A stretch of DNA of 55,851 nucleotides from an uncultured Ruminococcus sp. (lineage in GTDB: Bacteria; Bacillota; Clostridia; Oscillospirales; Ruminococcaceae): positions 1-55,851 of the forward strand of contig CAJTWE010000017.1 of the NCBI GenBank assembly GCA_910579955.1. Direction: 5' to 3'. Each line of letters starts with the position of its first letter. Positions within the stretch are counted from its first letter, which is position 1. The notes beneath the pieces were generated by a model. That model saw only the letters and a list, made by a program, of their open reading frames with translations. It did not search any database and was not told where the DNA came from. The translations under genes and the position numbers were made by a program. Below, in pieces: positions 41,300-50,552 of this stretch.

Positions 41300-42361
41300 A
41301 TGAGAGAGTCAATGAGAAAATCTATGTATCATGATATTTTCTTTGCGTTAGCTTTAATATTTTTAATTATCTGCGTTCTTACAAATAGTTTTCTGGTATT
41401 CAAAGGAATGCAGTCAGCAGTAAAAATATGCCTTGAAACAATGATTCCATCGCTTTATGCAATGATGATACTCAGCGAACTTTTTATCTCCTGCGGTTTC
41501 CACAATCTCCTTGGTAAAATGTTTAAAGCACCTGCAAAATATCTCTTCAAAAGCAGCGGACAGGTACTTGCAATATTTCTTCTTAGTCAGATAGCAGGTT
41601 ATCCTGTAGGAACAAGAATGATGATTTCTATAAAAGATAAAATGAATCTAAGTAAAAAACAGATAAGCCTTCTTTCGGGAGTATGTTTTGGCGGAGGTCC
41701 TGCTTTTATCTTCTCTCTATTTGCACATAAAAAAGGCGATGCTTTCGCCGTTTTTCTTGCGTGTCTTTTATCAAATTTTATTATATTTATATTTATCAGC
41801 CGCTTAATAAAAGCTGATTATGACAATACATCAAATATATCTATTACTTCAAAATCATTTACAGCCTCATTAACAGATGCAGCTGTACAAAGTGGTACTG
41901 CTATGCTAAAAATATGTGCCATGATAATAATGTTTGGTGGTTTATTAGGACTTAGAGAGTTGCCTTTTATTAACAATACAAATACGCAGCAGTATTCAGA
42001 AATAATTTTAGGGATATTTGAAATAAGCCATATAACTGAACTTTTTCCATACAGCAGAGAAACTCTGCCATATATTGGAGCACTGCTTTCATTTGGAGGA
42101 GTATGTGTTCTTATGCAGCTTTCATCTATCGCAAAAAATAGTATAAATATAGGCTATGTGTTTCTTACACGTATCGCAGCTGCCGGATTAACATGGATCC
42201 TGCTTTTTATTAGAGAAATATTTGTAACTGAAAAACAAGTTGAAACAGCAGCAGCCATAATTGCACATGATAATCTTAACGTAGTTTCATTTTCACCGCT
42301 TCCATCGCTTCTTTTGCTTATTATGACATTCATGCTGCTTAGAAGTGCAGAGAAAAAATAA
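41300..42361 (+). CDS. ylbJ: YlbJ-like sporulation integral membrane protein
   Basis: The 353-residue protein has about eight membrane helices and motifs of the YlbJ / nucleoside-recognition (Gate) family: MIPSLYAMMILSELFISCGF, QIAGYPVGTRMM, and LLSGVCFGGGPAFIFSLF, with a second half-repeat later. YlbJ is a sigma-E-dependent protein needed for heat-resistant spores in Bacillus. GGTGAT lies before the ATG, and a sigma-E-like promoter ends 20 bases upstream, supporting this role. Alternative: a different Gate-domain transporter. Confidence 0.8.
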   Translation: MRESMRKSMYHDIFFALALIFLIICVLTNSFLVFKGMQSAVKICLETMIPSLYAMMILSELFISCGFHNLLGKMFKAPAKYLFKSSGQVLAIFLLSQIAGYPVGTRMMISIKDKMNLSKKQISLLSGVCFGGGPAFIFSLFAHKKGDAFAVFLACLLSNFIIFIFISRLIKADYDNTSNISITSKSFTASLTDAAVQSGTAMLKICAMIIMFGGLLGLRELPFINNTNTQQYSEIILGIFEISHITELFPYSRETLPYIGALLSFGGVCVLMQLSSIAKNSINIGYVFLTRIAAAGLTWILLFIREIFVTEKQVETAAAIIAHDNLNVVSFSPLPSLLLLIMTFMLLRSAEKK

Positions 42362-42393
42362 AAAATGTGCTATCAAATGTTTATTAAACAATT

Positions 42394-42423
42394 AACCCCA
42401 CAGAGAGTATACTCTGTGGGGTT
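42394..42423. terminator. Bidirectional terminator after the ylbJ-like gene
   Basis: A perfect 12-base-pair stem (AACCCCACAGAG and complement) with a 6-base loop, between converging genes; T-rich but not pure T on both sides. Confidence 0.8.
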
Positions 42424-42484
42424 ATATATTGTTATGTTATAATTTTATCTGCAATAAAGATATGTCTCTGATACATCAATATTC

Positions 42485-43201
42485 TTAGTTAAAAGAAACA
42501 GATGACATAACCTCATTTGCAATTTCATTAATATTTGAATCGCCTGTAAGATCACTGCCTGTAATAGCAAAGAGATCCTTTGCAGAATCTGTATAGTTAG
42601 CGAAGAAATAGGAGATGTTTTTAGTATTAACGCCTGCAACTTCATAGGTATATGTTACAGCATAGCACTTCTTTCCACTGATAACATCCTCAGCCCATTC
42701 GCTTGAAACTATTTCCATACCGTCCATTGCTGCCCATGCATTCTCACTCTGATCAGCAAGCAGCTCGATCATTTCATCTTCACTCAGATCAGCGCCCATT
42801 GTAGCGGCATCATATCTCTGAACGATAATAGCACCAGAATAATCGCTGAGCGTATATGTGAGCTGATCACCTGAACCAGAAGCAGTCCAATCAGAGCTAA
42901 ATTTATAACTCATAGAACCAACCGTTCCATCAGTATCAAGTTCGCCACTTGCAGAACTATCACCATTATCATCACTTTCTGCATCTTCCGCAGGGGATTC
43001 TTCCTCATCATCTGAAACTGATTCTTCCTGTGCTGCTTCAGATGCTTCCTCAGAAGCTTCTTCTGTATCAGCTGCTGTTGTTGTAATTTCAGAATAAGAC
43101 TCGCCGGCTGCTTTTTTATCATCCTTATTGCCGCATCCTGCAACTGTTGCCATAATGCTCAGGGAACAAATAAGAGCTGCTATTTTCTTAAAATTTGTCA
43201 T
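42485..43201 (-). CDS. Lipoprotein of unknown function
   Basis: The 238-residue protein begins with a lipoprotein signal (MTNFKKIAALICSLSIMATV, lipobox VAGC), then a Glu/Ser/Asp-rich linker (about 30-95), then a folded domain of about 145 residues starting at SMSYKFSSDWTAS and containing LTYTLSDYSGAIIVQRYD and VTYTYEVAGVNTKNISYFFA. This could be a surface domain resembling those of PsbP/DUF family, but I cannot assign it. AAAGGAT precedes the ATG. It is a single gene with a strong promoter. Confidence 0.75.
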   Translation of the reverse strand: MTNFKKIAALICSLSIMATVAGCGNKDDKKAAGESYSEITTTAADTEEASEEASEAAQEESVSDDEEESPAEDAESDDNGDSSASGELDTDGTVGSMSYKFSSDWTASGSGDQLTYTLSDYSGAIIVQRYDAATMGADLSEDEMIELLADQSENAWAAMDGMEIVSSEWAEDVISGKKCYAVTYTYEVAGVNTKNISYFFANYTDSAKDLFAITGSDLTGDSNINEIANEVMSSVSFN

Positions 43202-43244
43202 AGTAATTATCCTTTCTCATTTCGATATTATTGAAACAATAATA

Positions 43245-43273
43245 ATTATATATCATTTCACTTCAAATGTCAA
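43245..43273 (-). promoter_or_regulatory. Promoter of the lipoprotein gene
   Basis: Perfect TTGACA (43268-43273), 17 bases, perfect TATAAT (43245-43250) on the minus strand. Confidence 0.88.
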
Positions 43274-43351
43274 ACTTAAAGATAATTTTCAGCATTAACG
43301 CATATAAACACTCATAATTCATAAATTTTTTCATAGATTTTTTCATAAAAA

Positions 43352-43377
43352 TGCCGCCGTAATCTTAAACGGCGGCA
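43352..43377 (-). terminator. Terminator after the GH59-like gene
   Basis: A 9-base-pair GC-rich stem (TGCCGCCGT and complement) with an 8-base loop, followed by TTTTTATG on the minus strand, 12 bases past the stop at 43390. Confidence 0.88.
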
Positions 43378-43389
43378 CTTTCATTATTA

Positions 43390-46300
43390 TCAAATGTCTA
43401 TATCAATATTAAAATCGGGTCTGAACGAAGGTGCTTCCTCAGTCTCAATTAAAACAGATGGAACACGTGGTGCTTCTTTAACTTGTGGAACGGGAACAGG
43501 TTTACCTGGCGCAGCTTCTTCCGATTGCTGCGTTACACTTTTATATACTTCATTAGCTATTTCTTTTGTATCAGATATAGTTGTTTCTTTAGAAACATCA
43601 GCCTGTACGGGTACAGCTTCTGACGAAGAGTCCGCATTTTTACTCTCCGATTCCATGATCTCAGCTTCCTTTTCATTGAGAACCGGTGTTATAAGAGATT
43701 CAAATTCAGGAATGATCTCTTCTGTTTCTGGCGATTCCTGAGTTTTTTCATCTTCTGATTCTGTACTTATCTCTTCCCTAGCTTGCTCAGTAATATCATC
43801 CTCATGTTTTATTTCAGCTTCGAAATGATCTACAGAAGCGTTTTCACTAGTATTTTCGCTAGCATCTTCACTATTATCCGTATTTAAATCACTCTCAGTA
43901 TCTTCCTCATAATCATAAGGTTCATCTGATAATGATTCCACAGCCTGCTCCAATGTACGTGCTGCTTCTCGTGCAGCCTGTTCCTTTGCAAGGCGCATCT
44001 GGTAAATCTCATCCTCACGCTTTTCAGCAGCAGCCAAAGCCGCAGGAGTTACAACAAGAATATCAGGCATCATAACATGGTTCTCAGGAATTTCCAGCAC
44101 ATCAAGCTTAAAATCACCGCTAACCAAGCTTACATACATAGTATGTTCTCCCGGCGGCAGCTGCTCTATAACAAAGCAAGCCTGACGTGGTCCACAATAT
44201 GATACAAAGTGTTCATCATATACAGTTTCACCATCAATTGTAACATTAAAGATGGCATCTTCGGCAGTACCTATAACAGAAATGCCTGTACCTGTAAATT
44301 TACAGGAAAATGCAGCATTTTCCAATGCTTTCATAGAAGTACGGTTATAGAAAGTATACTTCTCGGAAGCGCCAACTTCCCAGAATTCATTATAGAATAT
44401 ACCCTCTGTAAAGCAATCACAGCGGCGTACATAAAGTGGAAGAATAGGCATTGGAGTTACTTCTAAATTCTTGAAGGTGTTCATTTCATATGCGCTCAAA
44501 AGACTTACACGTCCTGAATTTACTATACATTGCGGACGATAGCTCGAAACCATATTTCCATCCATAAAGAAAAGAATAGAATCACCAAGTACAAGAAGTT
44601 TCAGTCTATGCCAGTCTCTTCCCGGAATACGTTTAAGTCTGCCCTCTGCTGCAACAGAATCCATATCAATAAGCTTCCATGTACCGTTTGCATACACGAT
44701 TGCACTATATCCGCAGCGTGATGTTACTTCACAGCTTACAGCAGAGTTATATCTTATACCTAAACCCACGTAATTATCAGGATTAAGGTTATCAAGACGT
44801 ACATCTATCTCTGCACTATAGCTTCTCCAGCGATCATCGCCCAAAGAGGTTATAGGTTCAGGAGTTCCTCTTAAACGCCAGTTTGTTGGAATATTTCCCT
44901 TTGTAATACGCTGACATATGATATCTCCATCCTGATCTGAGTGAACAAGCTCAAACGCACCACCCTGATCTGTTGTATATCTTGGTGAGCAGCCACGAAC
45001 CATAAGCTCATCCGGACGGTAATTAAAGCTGTCCGCATAAGGAAGAGCAAGACGTTCAGATTTAGGCGGATTCTTCTGGAATGTTTCTGTTCCTGCTACC
45101 CATTCAGTATCAAGAGTGGTTACAGTCATAATTGACTGCGGAGGTACTTTAATGAGATATGTTTCACCTGCACGGTGACTTGGACGTATTGCCTTACCAC
45201 GAACGAACCAGTTAGCATCATATTTCTCTCCCTGCTTTGGTCCCGAAGTAATTACAGTTGAAAGAATTTTATTGTCAAATGCCATATCCTTTACAAGAAC
45301 CGAATAAATACGTGGTTCAGTATCTTCATTTGTGAAATGCATAGTCATCTCACTTCGGTCAGGAGATACAAGGGTCATAAAGTTATTGCTTGTATTGGTA
45401 ATATAATGATTTTCTTCACCGTCACCATAACAAGCTCCGTTTACAAACATCCAGCCCTTTGGTGAAAAACGTCCCCAATGCATGGCCATCCAGAATCCGC
45501 TGTCAAGGCGGTAGTTTCCAGACCACGGTTCATTGGCACAGATAAGATGCTTGGGAGTATAGCATGAACCGTCATAATAAGCTGCAACAGCTGGCATAAA
45601 TTCATACATACACATTTTGCCGTTATAGTAGCTGTTTATAATACGATTTGCAACGTCTATAGCACCATCCTTACCTGCGATGCCGCAACCGTCCGCCTGA
45701 ACAGTAAGCTGCGAAAGATTACACGGTGCAATTCCCTCACTGTACCAAATTTCCTTTCCGTATGCCTCGTTAAGAAGATTTGTATATGAATCGCCATATG
45801 TATTATAATGAAGACCGATAACATCAACTGCATTTCTCAGTTTGAAATTCTCAACCATTTGTGCTGCAATATTTCGTGTTCCCACTTCATCTGATGCAAC
45901 AAGCTTTATCTTCTGAAAGTCATATGGAGTATTCTGCTCCATGTCAAGTCTGCCTCTCAGGTAAAGTATCCATGTTTCATCTGCCGTATCAGTTTCATTT
46001 GAATCTGCACTGATAAAATCGAATTTCAAGCCATATACATGATAAGCTTCAAGCAGAGTATCACGATACCATGAATAACGTGCCTCAAAGCCCTGCTGTT
46101 GACTAAATGAAAATGCACGGGTTACCCATGCCGGTTCGCCCCAGCGAAGGAGGTCAAGAGTAATATCCGGATTTATAGCTTTTGCATCAGCAGCAAACTG
46201 AAAGCTCGCACCTCTTGTAACATCAGCCGGCTCTTCCATAGAACGTTTTGTTGCTGGTTCTGTACCAGAAGATGAATTAACGTCCGCACCGAGTTCTATT

Positions 46301-46527
46301 TTAATATGACGCAGACACACACCGTAATCCTTCTGAAACAGCAAGCGCATCATTTCTTCATATTCCTTTGGATGTTGAGTCTTATAATCAAGAAGAAGTC
46401 TTGAAGAATTACTAGCTGTAATACATCCAAGGCCTCTGTACCATGCAGCAGGGTTTTCATTAGCCTGCATACCATCGGCAACTATTTCCATGGAAACACG
46501 CTTTGACTTTCTTTCATTATATGCCAT
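43390..46527 (-). CDS. GH59-like glycoside hydrolase with acidic disordered tail
   Basis: The 1045-residue protein resembles galactocerebrosidase (GH59) throughout its first 690 residues: a TIM barrel with IKIELGADVNSSSGTEP (about 76-91), probable acid/base Glu178 in SADSNETD, VDVIGLHY, probable nucleophile Glu264 in EIWYSEG, and NEPWSGNY (332-339, matching QEPWSGHY of the animal enzyme); then a lectin-like domain (about 500-690). Residues about 695-815 form an extra beta module (ISVIGTAEDAIFNVTIDGE), perhaps sugar-binding. Residues 830-1045 are a low-complexity acidic tail ending DFNIDIDI. No signal peptide, membrane helix or dockerin is seen, so it looks cytoplasmic unless exported unusually. 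Substrate is probably a beta-galactoside, by family only. It follows trmB by 17 bases. Confidence 0.8.
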   Translation of the reverse strand: MAYNERKSKRVSMEIVADGMQANENPAAWYRGLGCITASNSSRLLLDYKTQHPKEYEEMMRLLFQKDYGVCLRHIKIELGADVNSSSGTEPATKRSMEEPADVTRGASFQFAADAKAINPDITLDLLRWGEPAWVTRAFSFSQQQGFEARYSWYRDTLLEAYHVYGLKFDFISADSNETDTADETWILYLRGRLDMEQNTPYDFQKIKLVASDEVGTRNIAAQMVENFKLRNAVDVIGLHYNTYGDSYTNLLNEAYGKEIWYSEGIAPCNLSQLTVQADGCGIAGKDGAIDVANRIINSYYNGKMCMYEFMPAVAAYYDGSCYTPKHLICANEPWSGNYRLDSGFWMAMHWGRFSPKGWMFVNGACYGDGEENHYITNTSNNFMTLVSPDRSEMTMHFTNEDTEPRIYSVLVKDMAFDNKILSTVITSGPKQGEKYDANWFVRGKAIRPSHRAGETYLIKVPPQSIMTVTTLDTEWVAGTETFQKNPPKSERLALPYADSFNYRPDELMVRGCSPRYTTDQGGAFELVHSDQDGDIICQRITKGNIPTNWRLRGTPEPITSLGDDRWRSYSAEIDVRLDNLNPDNYVGLGIRYNSAVSCEVTSRCGYSAIVYANGTWKLIDMDSVAAEGRLKRIPGRDWHRLKLLVLGDSILFFMDGNMVSSYRPQCIVNSGRVSLLSAYEMNTFKNLEVTPMPILPLYVRRCDCFTEGIFYNEFWEVGASEKYTFYNRTSMKALENAAFSCKFTGTGISVIGTAEDAIFNVTIDGETVYDEHFVSYCGPRQACFVIEQLPPGEHTMYVSLVSGDFKLDVLEIPENHVMMPDILVVTPAALAAAEKREDEIYQMRLAKEQAAREAARTLEQAVESLSDEPYDYEEDTESDLNTDNSEDASENTSENASVDHFEAEIKHEDDITEQAREEISTESEDEKTQESPETEEIIPEFESLITPVLNEKEAEIMESESKNADSSSEAVPVQADVSKETTISDTKEIANEVYKSVTQQSEEAAPGKPVPVPQVKEAPRVPSVLIETEEAPSFRPDFNIDIDI

Positions 46528-46544
46528 GATTAGATAGTCCTTTC

Positions 46545-47216
46545 TTACAAATTTATATCATTTCCAGCAATCGGTTTTGCAATAAGGAATTTTATATTCT
46601 TGCCCATTTCATCAAACATTTTCTCATGCTCAGTCATAAAACTTTCAATTCCTGTTTCCTTATGCAGGTCGTATGTCTTAAAAGTTATCTCAAAACCTGC
46701 CTCCTCAAAATATTGAAGAGAATCCTCAAACAAAAGGTCATCGTCCGTTTTAAACCATATTTCACCATCAAGTATATTCTTATACTGCACAAGCTGTCTG
46801 ATATGAGTAAGTCTTCTTTTATTATGCTTTGGACGTGGCCACGGATTACAGAAGTTAATATATATTCTGTCTACCCTGTCGTTTTCTGAAAAATAATCCG
46901 AAAAGAGCATAAGATTACAAATAAATATGCGAATATTATCAAGATCAAGGTTTTCTTTTGCATATGCCGCTTCGATTTTGCGTTTAGCAAGAACCAGCAT
47001 TTCATTTTTGATATCTATAGCTATGTAATTATATTCCTGATGATTGAGTGCTTCCTGAGAAATAAATCCTCCCTTACCGCATCCAAGTTCAAGTCTAAGC
47101 GGCTGTTTCTTTGAAAAAAGCTTATCCCAACTTCCCTTTTGGTCTTTAGGTTCACATACATAAAAAGGACAAGATTCCAATTCCGGTTTTGCCCAAGGCT
47201 TATGGCGTATACGCAT
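46545..47216 (-). CDS. trmB: tRNA (guanine-N7-)-methyltransferase
   Basis: The 223-residue SAM enzyme methylates G46 of tRNA. Motif I is LRLELGCGKGGFI (about 43-55); the conserved substrate loop is NFCNPWPRPKHNKRRLTH (about 127-144), the clostridial wording of the NFPDPWPK motif; and the C-terminal TDDDLLFEDSL and TEHE end fit TrmB. AAAGGAAG precedes the ATG at 47216. It shares a transcript with the GH59-like gene. Confidence 0.95.
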   Translation of the reverse strand: MRIRHKPWAKPELESCPFYVCEPKDQKGSWDKLFSKKQPLRLELGCGKGGFISQEALNHQEYNYIAIDIKNEMLVLAKRKIEAAYAKENLDLDNIRIFICNLMLFSDYFSENDRVDRIYINFCNPWPRPKHNKRRLTHIRQLVQYKNILDGEIWFKTDDDLLFEDSLQYFEEAGFEITFKTYDLHKETGIESFMTEHEKMFDEMGKNIKFLIAKPIAGNDINL

Positions 47217-47330
47217 ACAAGCGTCTTCCTTTCCTACAAATAAAATATATTAGCATAATCGTTGATATACAAGAGCCTACTTGCTTTGCATATCCAAAAT
47301 TTCATTAAAGTATAATACCTAATTATAACT

Positions 47331-47359
47331 ATTATACCACATTCTTACACAAATTTCAA
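47331..47359 (-). promoter_or_regulatory. Promoter of the trmB-GH59 unit
   Basis: TTGAAA (47354-47359), 17 bases, TATAAT (47331-47336) on the minus strand with an upstream TGTGG. A leader of about 110 bases follows, without an obvious stable hairpin. Confidence 0.8.
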
Positions 47360-47424
47360 GACATCATCAAAGTTAAAATTTAATTTTTTGTACACATTCA
47401 GGTGTGCCGGTAAACACAGCAAAA

Positions 47425-47452
47425 AACTGCCGCATTTTTATCTGCGGCAGTT
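47425..47452 (-). terminator. Terminator after the GH5-dCMP deaminase unit
   Basis: A perfect 10-base-pair stem (AACTGCCGCA and complement) with an 8-base loop, followed by TTTTGCTG on the minus strand, starts 10 bases after the stop at 47463. Confidence 0.9.
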
Positions 47453-47462
47453 CATGTGTCAA

Positions 47463-47942
47463 TTATAGCCTGATTACAAGCTCACGGCTTGTTTTGTTGT
47501 ACTCACGGGTTTCAACACCGGCATGACGGAACATCATCATGGCAGCTTTTGTACTGTCTGTATCTGCATATTTGTTGTCACAATAAATAACCTCTTTTAT
47601 GCCGCTTTGAATAATAGCCTTTGCACATTCATTGCAAGGATAAAGGGTAACATAAAGTCTACAGCCTTTAAGACTTCCTGCATTACGGTTAAGTATTGCA
47701 TTAAGCTCTGCATGACATACATAAGCATACTTTGTATCAAGAAAACTGCCGTCTCTATCCCAAGGCATATCATTGTCATCACAGCCAATAGGCATACCAT
47801 TATATCCTACTGCAACGATTTTATTCTCATCATTTACGATGCAAGCACCTACTTGAGTGTTGTTATCCTTACTGCGATTAGCAGAAAGAACAGCAACTCC
47901 CATAAAGTATTCATCCCATGAAAGATAATCACTACGTTTCAT
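47463..47942 (-). CDS. comEB: dCMP deaminase (ComEB-like)
   Basis: The 159-residue zinc enzyme deaminates dCMP to dUMP for dTMP synthesis. Seen are DNNTQVGACIVNDEN, the HAELNAI motif with the zinc His and catalytic Glu (about 79-85), and YPCNECAKAIIQ with the two zinc Cys. It starts 5 bases after the stop of the dockerin GH5 gene, with AAGGG overlapping that stop; this pairing is functionally unexpected. Confidence 0.93.
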   Translation of the reverse strand: MKRSDYLSWDEYFMGVAVLSANRSKDNNTQVGACIVNDENKIVAVGYNGMPIGCDDNDMPWDRDGSFLDTKYAYVCHAELNAILNRNAGSLKGCRLYVTLYPCNECAKAIIQSGIKEVIYCDNKYADTDSTKAAMMMFRHAGVETREYNKTSRELVIRL

Positions 47943-47947
47943 AATTA

Positions 47948-49735
47948 TCAGCCCTTATCTCCCGGGAATTTAGTAATGCTTCCGTTAAGATATTCTTTAT
48001 AAAGAATCATATCAAAAACATTCACCTTACCATCTGCATTTACATCGGCAGCCGACTTATCAAGACTTGCGCCCTTAGCATTTACAATATATTTTGTAAC
48101 CTTTACAACATCAGCAACGGTTATCTTCTTATCATTTGTAACATCGCCAAAAACAGTATCTATAGGGTCTGTCGGCTTTGGTGTAGTACCTGTACCGCCG
48201 CTAGATTTTGTGCCGCCATCAATATTACTTCCCTCAGTAGAAGCATAGCTGCTGTAGAATTCATTCAGTGACAGGCCATTTTTACCAAGAGGAACCTGAT
48301 GGTCAAGACCGATATATTTTCCGGTTTCAGAAGTTTGCCAAAGTGATGGCTCCATAAGGTCATACTTTTCTTCTTCCCAATCAATTTTTGTTGTACCCTC
48401 AAACTGACCGCAAGAAATATTCTTCCAAAGTCCGCCAGTATCTCCGGAATTGGTATTAAGGCACCAGAAAGTATGGTTAATGTGGTTATCAATCATATAA
48501 TCACGCAAAAGAGTCATCCATTTTTGGTTCTTATCGCCATCCATATGGCCGCCCCATTCACCGATAAGTTCAGGTGCAATATCCTCAGCATTGATATATG
48601 CCCATGTGTCATACCAATAATCATCAAGCAGAGTTTGAGTTGTAAAGTCCTTATCAAACCATGTCTGTGCATAAACTGACGGGCCATAGTCATGAGGAGA
48701 ATATACTATCTGACTTGTTCCGCTGTCTGGTAAAATAGGATACTCTCTTGCACCACGGAAGTTACCGCCCCACCATGCACCGATGTATGGTGAATTGTCA
48801 CGTCTATCCGGCATGCCCCAGTAGTCGCCAGGCAAAGCACCGCTAAGTGACTGCTCAACACCTTCAATAAAAATAAGAGCATTAGGGTTTACTTCAAGAA
48901 TAGAATTTGCACACTTTGTAGCAGCATAAGCCCAGTTATTTTCATCAGTAGAACCGTCCCACTTTGCAGCCTGAGCACCTTCCTGACCCTTTCCGTGCGG
49001 CTCGTTTTTAAGGTCGTAGCCGATAAGTGTATCGTTATCCTTATATTTATTGGCAACCCATGTAAGGGTGTCAATCCATATATCGGTTGTCACCATAGTA
49101 CCATCAGCAGTTGCCTTGCCGTACCAAAGGTTATAGTTATGACCGGAATTATCGGCATGAGGGCTATGAACATCAATAAAAGCCTTTATACCATATTTCT
49201 TACACTTATCAAGGATAATATCAAATCCACGATCACTTGTAATAAGGGTTTTACCGTCAGCCTCAACGAATTCCTGATTCAGATTACCGTAAGTACCAGC
49301 CTTAACAACACCGCCGTTGCCGTCGTCCTGATCAACAGGAGGATTGTATACAGCCTGCATACCACCTGCGCTTATTTGATATGGAGTACCATTCATCCAT
49401 GAAAGGAGAAGCTCTGTGGAAACAGGGAAACGAATAACATTGATACCTCTATCAGCAACTGACTGGAGCATATCATCTATATCACCAGCGTAGAGGTAAT
49501 GAGGAGAGTATTCAATACAGTTCATACCAAACCAGTTTGCACCTGTAAGCCAAACTTCGTTTCCGTTTTTGTCATAAAGACGGCTGCCCTCAGCGTGAAG
49601 CCAGTCATCATTCATATCGTCTGCTGCCATGGCATTCATATTGCCGTTTGTAATGGCAGGAATGCAGACAGATGAAGCAGTGATGGTCATCACACCGGCA
49701 AGCATAAGACCAGCAATTTTTTTGTATAGTTTCAT
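47948..49735 (-). CDS. Secreted GH5 endoglucanase with dockerin
   Basis: The 595-residue protein has a signal peptide (MKLYKKIAGLMLAGVMTITA, cleavage probably near AMAAD at 37), a GH5 catalytic barrel (about 45-500) and a C-terminal type I dockerin (530-586). Catalytic residues are acid/base Glu245 in DLKNEPHG and nucleophile Glu393 in LIGEWGG; NWFGMN and IRFPVS at the barrel start suggest an endoglucanase like subfamily 1. A Gly/Thr/Pro linker precedes the dockerin, whose two calcium repeats read DVTNDKKITVADV and DVNADGKVNVFDM. It should be secreted and docked on a cellulosome scaffoldin by cohesin binding. GGGGGT precedes the ATG. Confidence 0.95.
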   Translation of the reverse strand: MKLYKKIAGLMLAGVMTITASSVCIPAITNGNMNAMAADDMNDDWLHAEGSRLYDKNGNEVWLTGANWFGMNCIEYSPHYLYAGDIDDMLQSVADRGINVIRFPVSTELLLSWMNGTPYQISAGGMQAVYNPPVDQDDGNGGVVKAGTYGNLNQEFVEADGKTLITSDRGFDIILDKCKKYGIKAFIDVHSPHADNSGHNYNLWYGKATADGTMVTTDIWIDTLTWVANKYKDNDTLIGYDLKNEPHGKGQEGAQAAKWDGSTDENNWAYAATKCANSILEVNPNALIFIEGVEQSLSGALPGDYWGMPDRRDNSPYIGAWWGGNFRGAREYPILPDSGTSQIVYSPHDYGPSVYAQTWFDKDFTTQTLLDDYWYDTWAYINAEDIAPELIGEWGGHMDGDKNQKWMTLLRDYMIDNHINHTFWCLNTNSGDTGGLWKNISCGQFEGTTKIDWEEEKYDLMEPSLWQTSETGKYIGLDHQVPLGKNGLSLNEFYSSYASTEGSNIDGGTKSSGGTGTTPKPTDPIDTVFGDVTNDKKITVADVVKVTKYIVNAKGASLDKSAADVNADGKVNVFDMILYKEYLNGSITKFPGDKG

Positions 49736-49796
49736 GCGATATAACCCCCTTTATTTTTGATTTTCAATTTCTCGCAAAACAACTCTATACATTATT

Positions 49797-49825
49797 ATTA
49801 TAAAGGTATTTTTTCACATTGTCAA
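49797..49825 (-). promoter_or_regulatory. Promoter of the GH5-dCMP deaminase unit
   Basis: Perfect TTGACA (49820-49825), 17 bases, perfect TATAAT (49797-49802) on the minus strand, giving a leader of about 55 bases. Confidence 0.9.
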
Positions 49826-49886
49826 GGGATAAAGTGAATTTTTTCTAAAAATCACGATCATGTGGCAATTATTATAGTTATAATAA

Positions 49887-50552
49887 TTATGCAGCTCTTG
49901 CCCTTCTACGACTGAATATACGTTCTGTAAACTTTCCGTATGCTGCTGCATATCCAATAAGACTTACTATTAATGAAACAGGCATATCTAAAATAGAATG
50001 CTGTTTCAAGAAAACTGTAGACATACATATAAGAAGCGTACTTATAAACAGAAAGCAGCGCCATCCAGCTGTACGCAAAGATTTACACTTAGAAGCTGCA
50101 AACCATACTGCCAGTCCTCCCACCACATGGAGCGACGGACATACGTTTGTATTTGTATCTATGCTGTACATATACGATACAAGATCTGTAAGTATATTAT
50201 CTCTTGGCATGGTTTCCGGACGAAGAAATTGTATCGTTGGGTAGCATGCAAATATTATAATAGCAAGCGTTTGCGTCACCATAACAAAACGCATAAGTTT
50301 TCGGAAAACTTCCGGTTCTTTAAAAAATGTATAAATATGTATCCAGATAAGAGCAACAAACCAGTAGTAATAAGGTATTGCAAAAATTTCGTTAAACGGT
50401 ATATAATCGTCAATGCAAGAGTACATAACATGATAAACTCTCGGCCCGGAATACCATTCAAGAAATTCAAATGCAAGTCCATATACAGGCCAGTACAATA
50501 AGAGCTTCCAATGAGGATATCGGCTTAAAAACAATGTGAATTTCTTTAGCAT
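49887..50552 (-). CDS. PAP2-family membrane phosphatase
   Basis: The protein of about 221 residues has five to six membrane helices and PAP2-type motifs: RPETMPRDNIL after the first helices, CPSLHVVGG (motif 2, phosphatase His), and STVFLKQHSILDMPV (motif 3, His and Asp). The PSLH wording is that of the PAP2_3 / inositolphosphotransferase-like branch. It would act on lipid phosphates at the outer face of the membrane, for example undecaprenyl or phosphatidate phosphate. The ATG at 50552 has GGAG 9 bases upstream; an ATG two codons earlier is only 3 bases away. It has its own promoter, divergent from sigK. Confidence 0.85.
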   Translation of the reverse strand: MLKKFTLFLSRYPHWKLLLYWPVYGLAFEFLEWYSGPRVYHVMYSCIDDYIPFNEIFAIPYYYWFVALIWIHIYTFFKEPEVFRKLMRFVMVTQTLAIIIFACYPTIQFLRPETMPRDNILTDLVSYMYSIDTNTNVCPSLHVVGGLAVWFAASKCKSLRTAGWRCFLFISTLLICMSTVFLKQHSILDMPVSLIVSLIGYAAAYGKFTERIFSRRRARAA

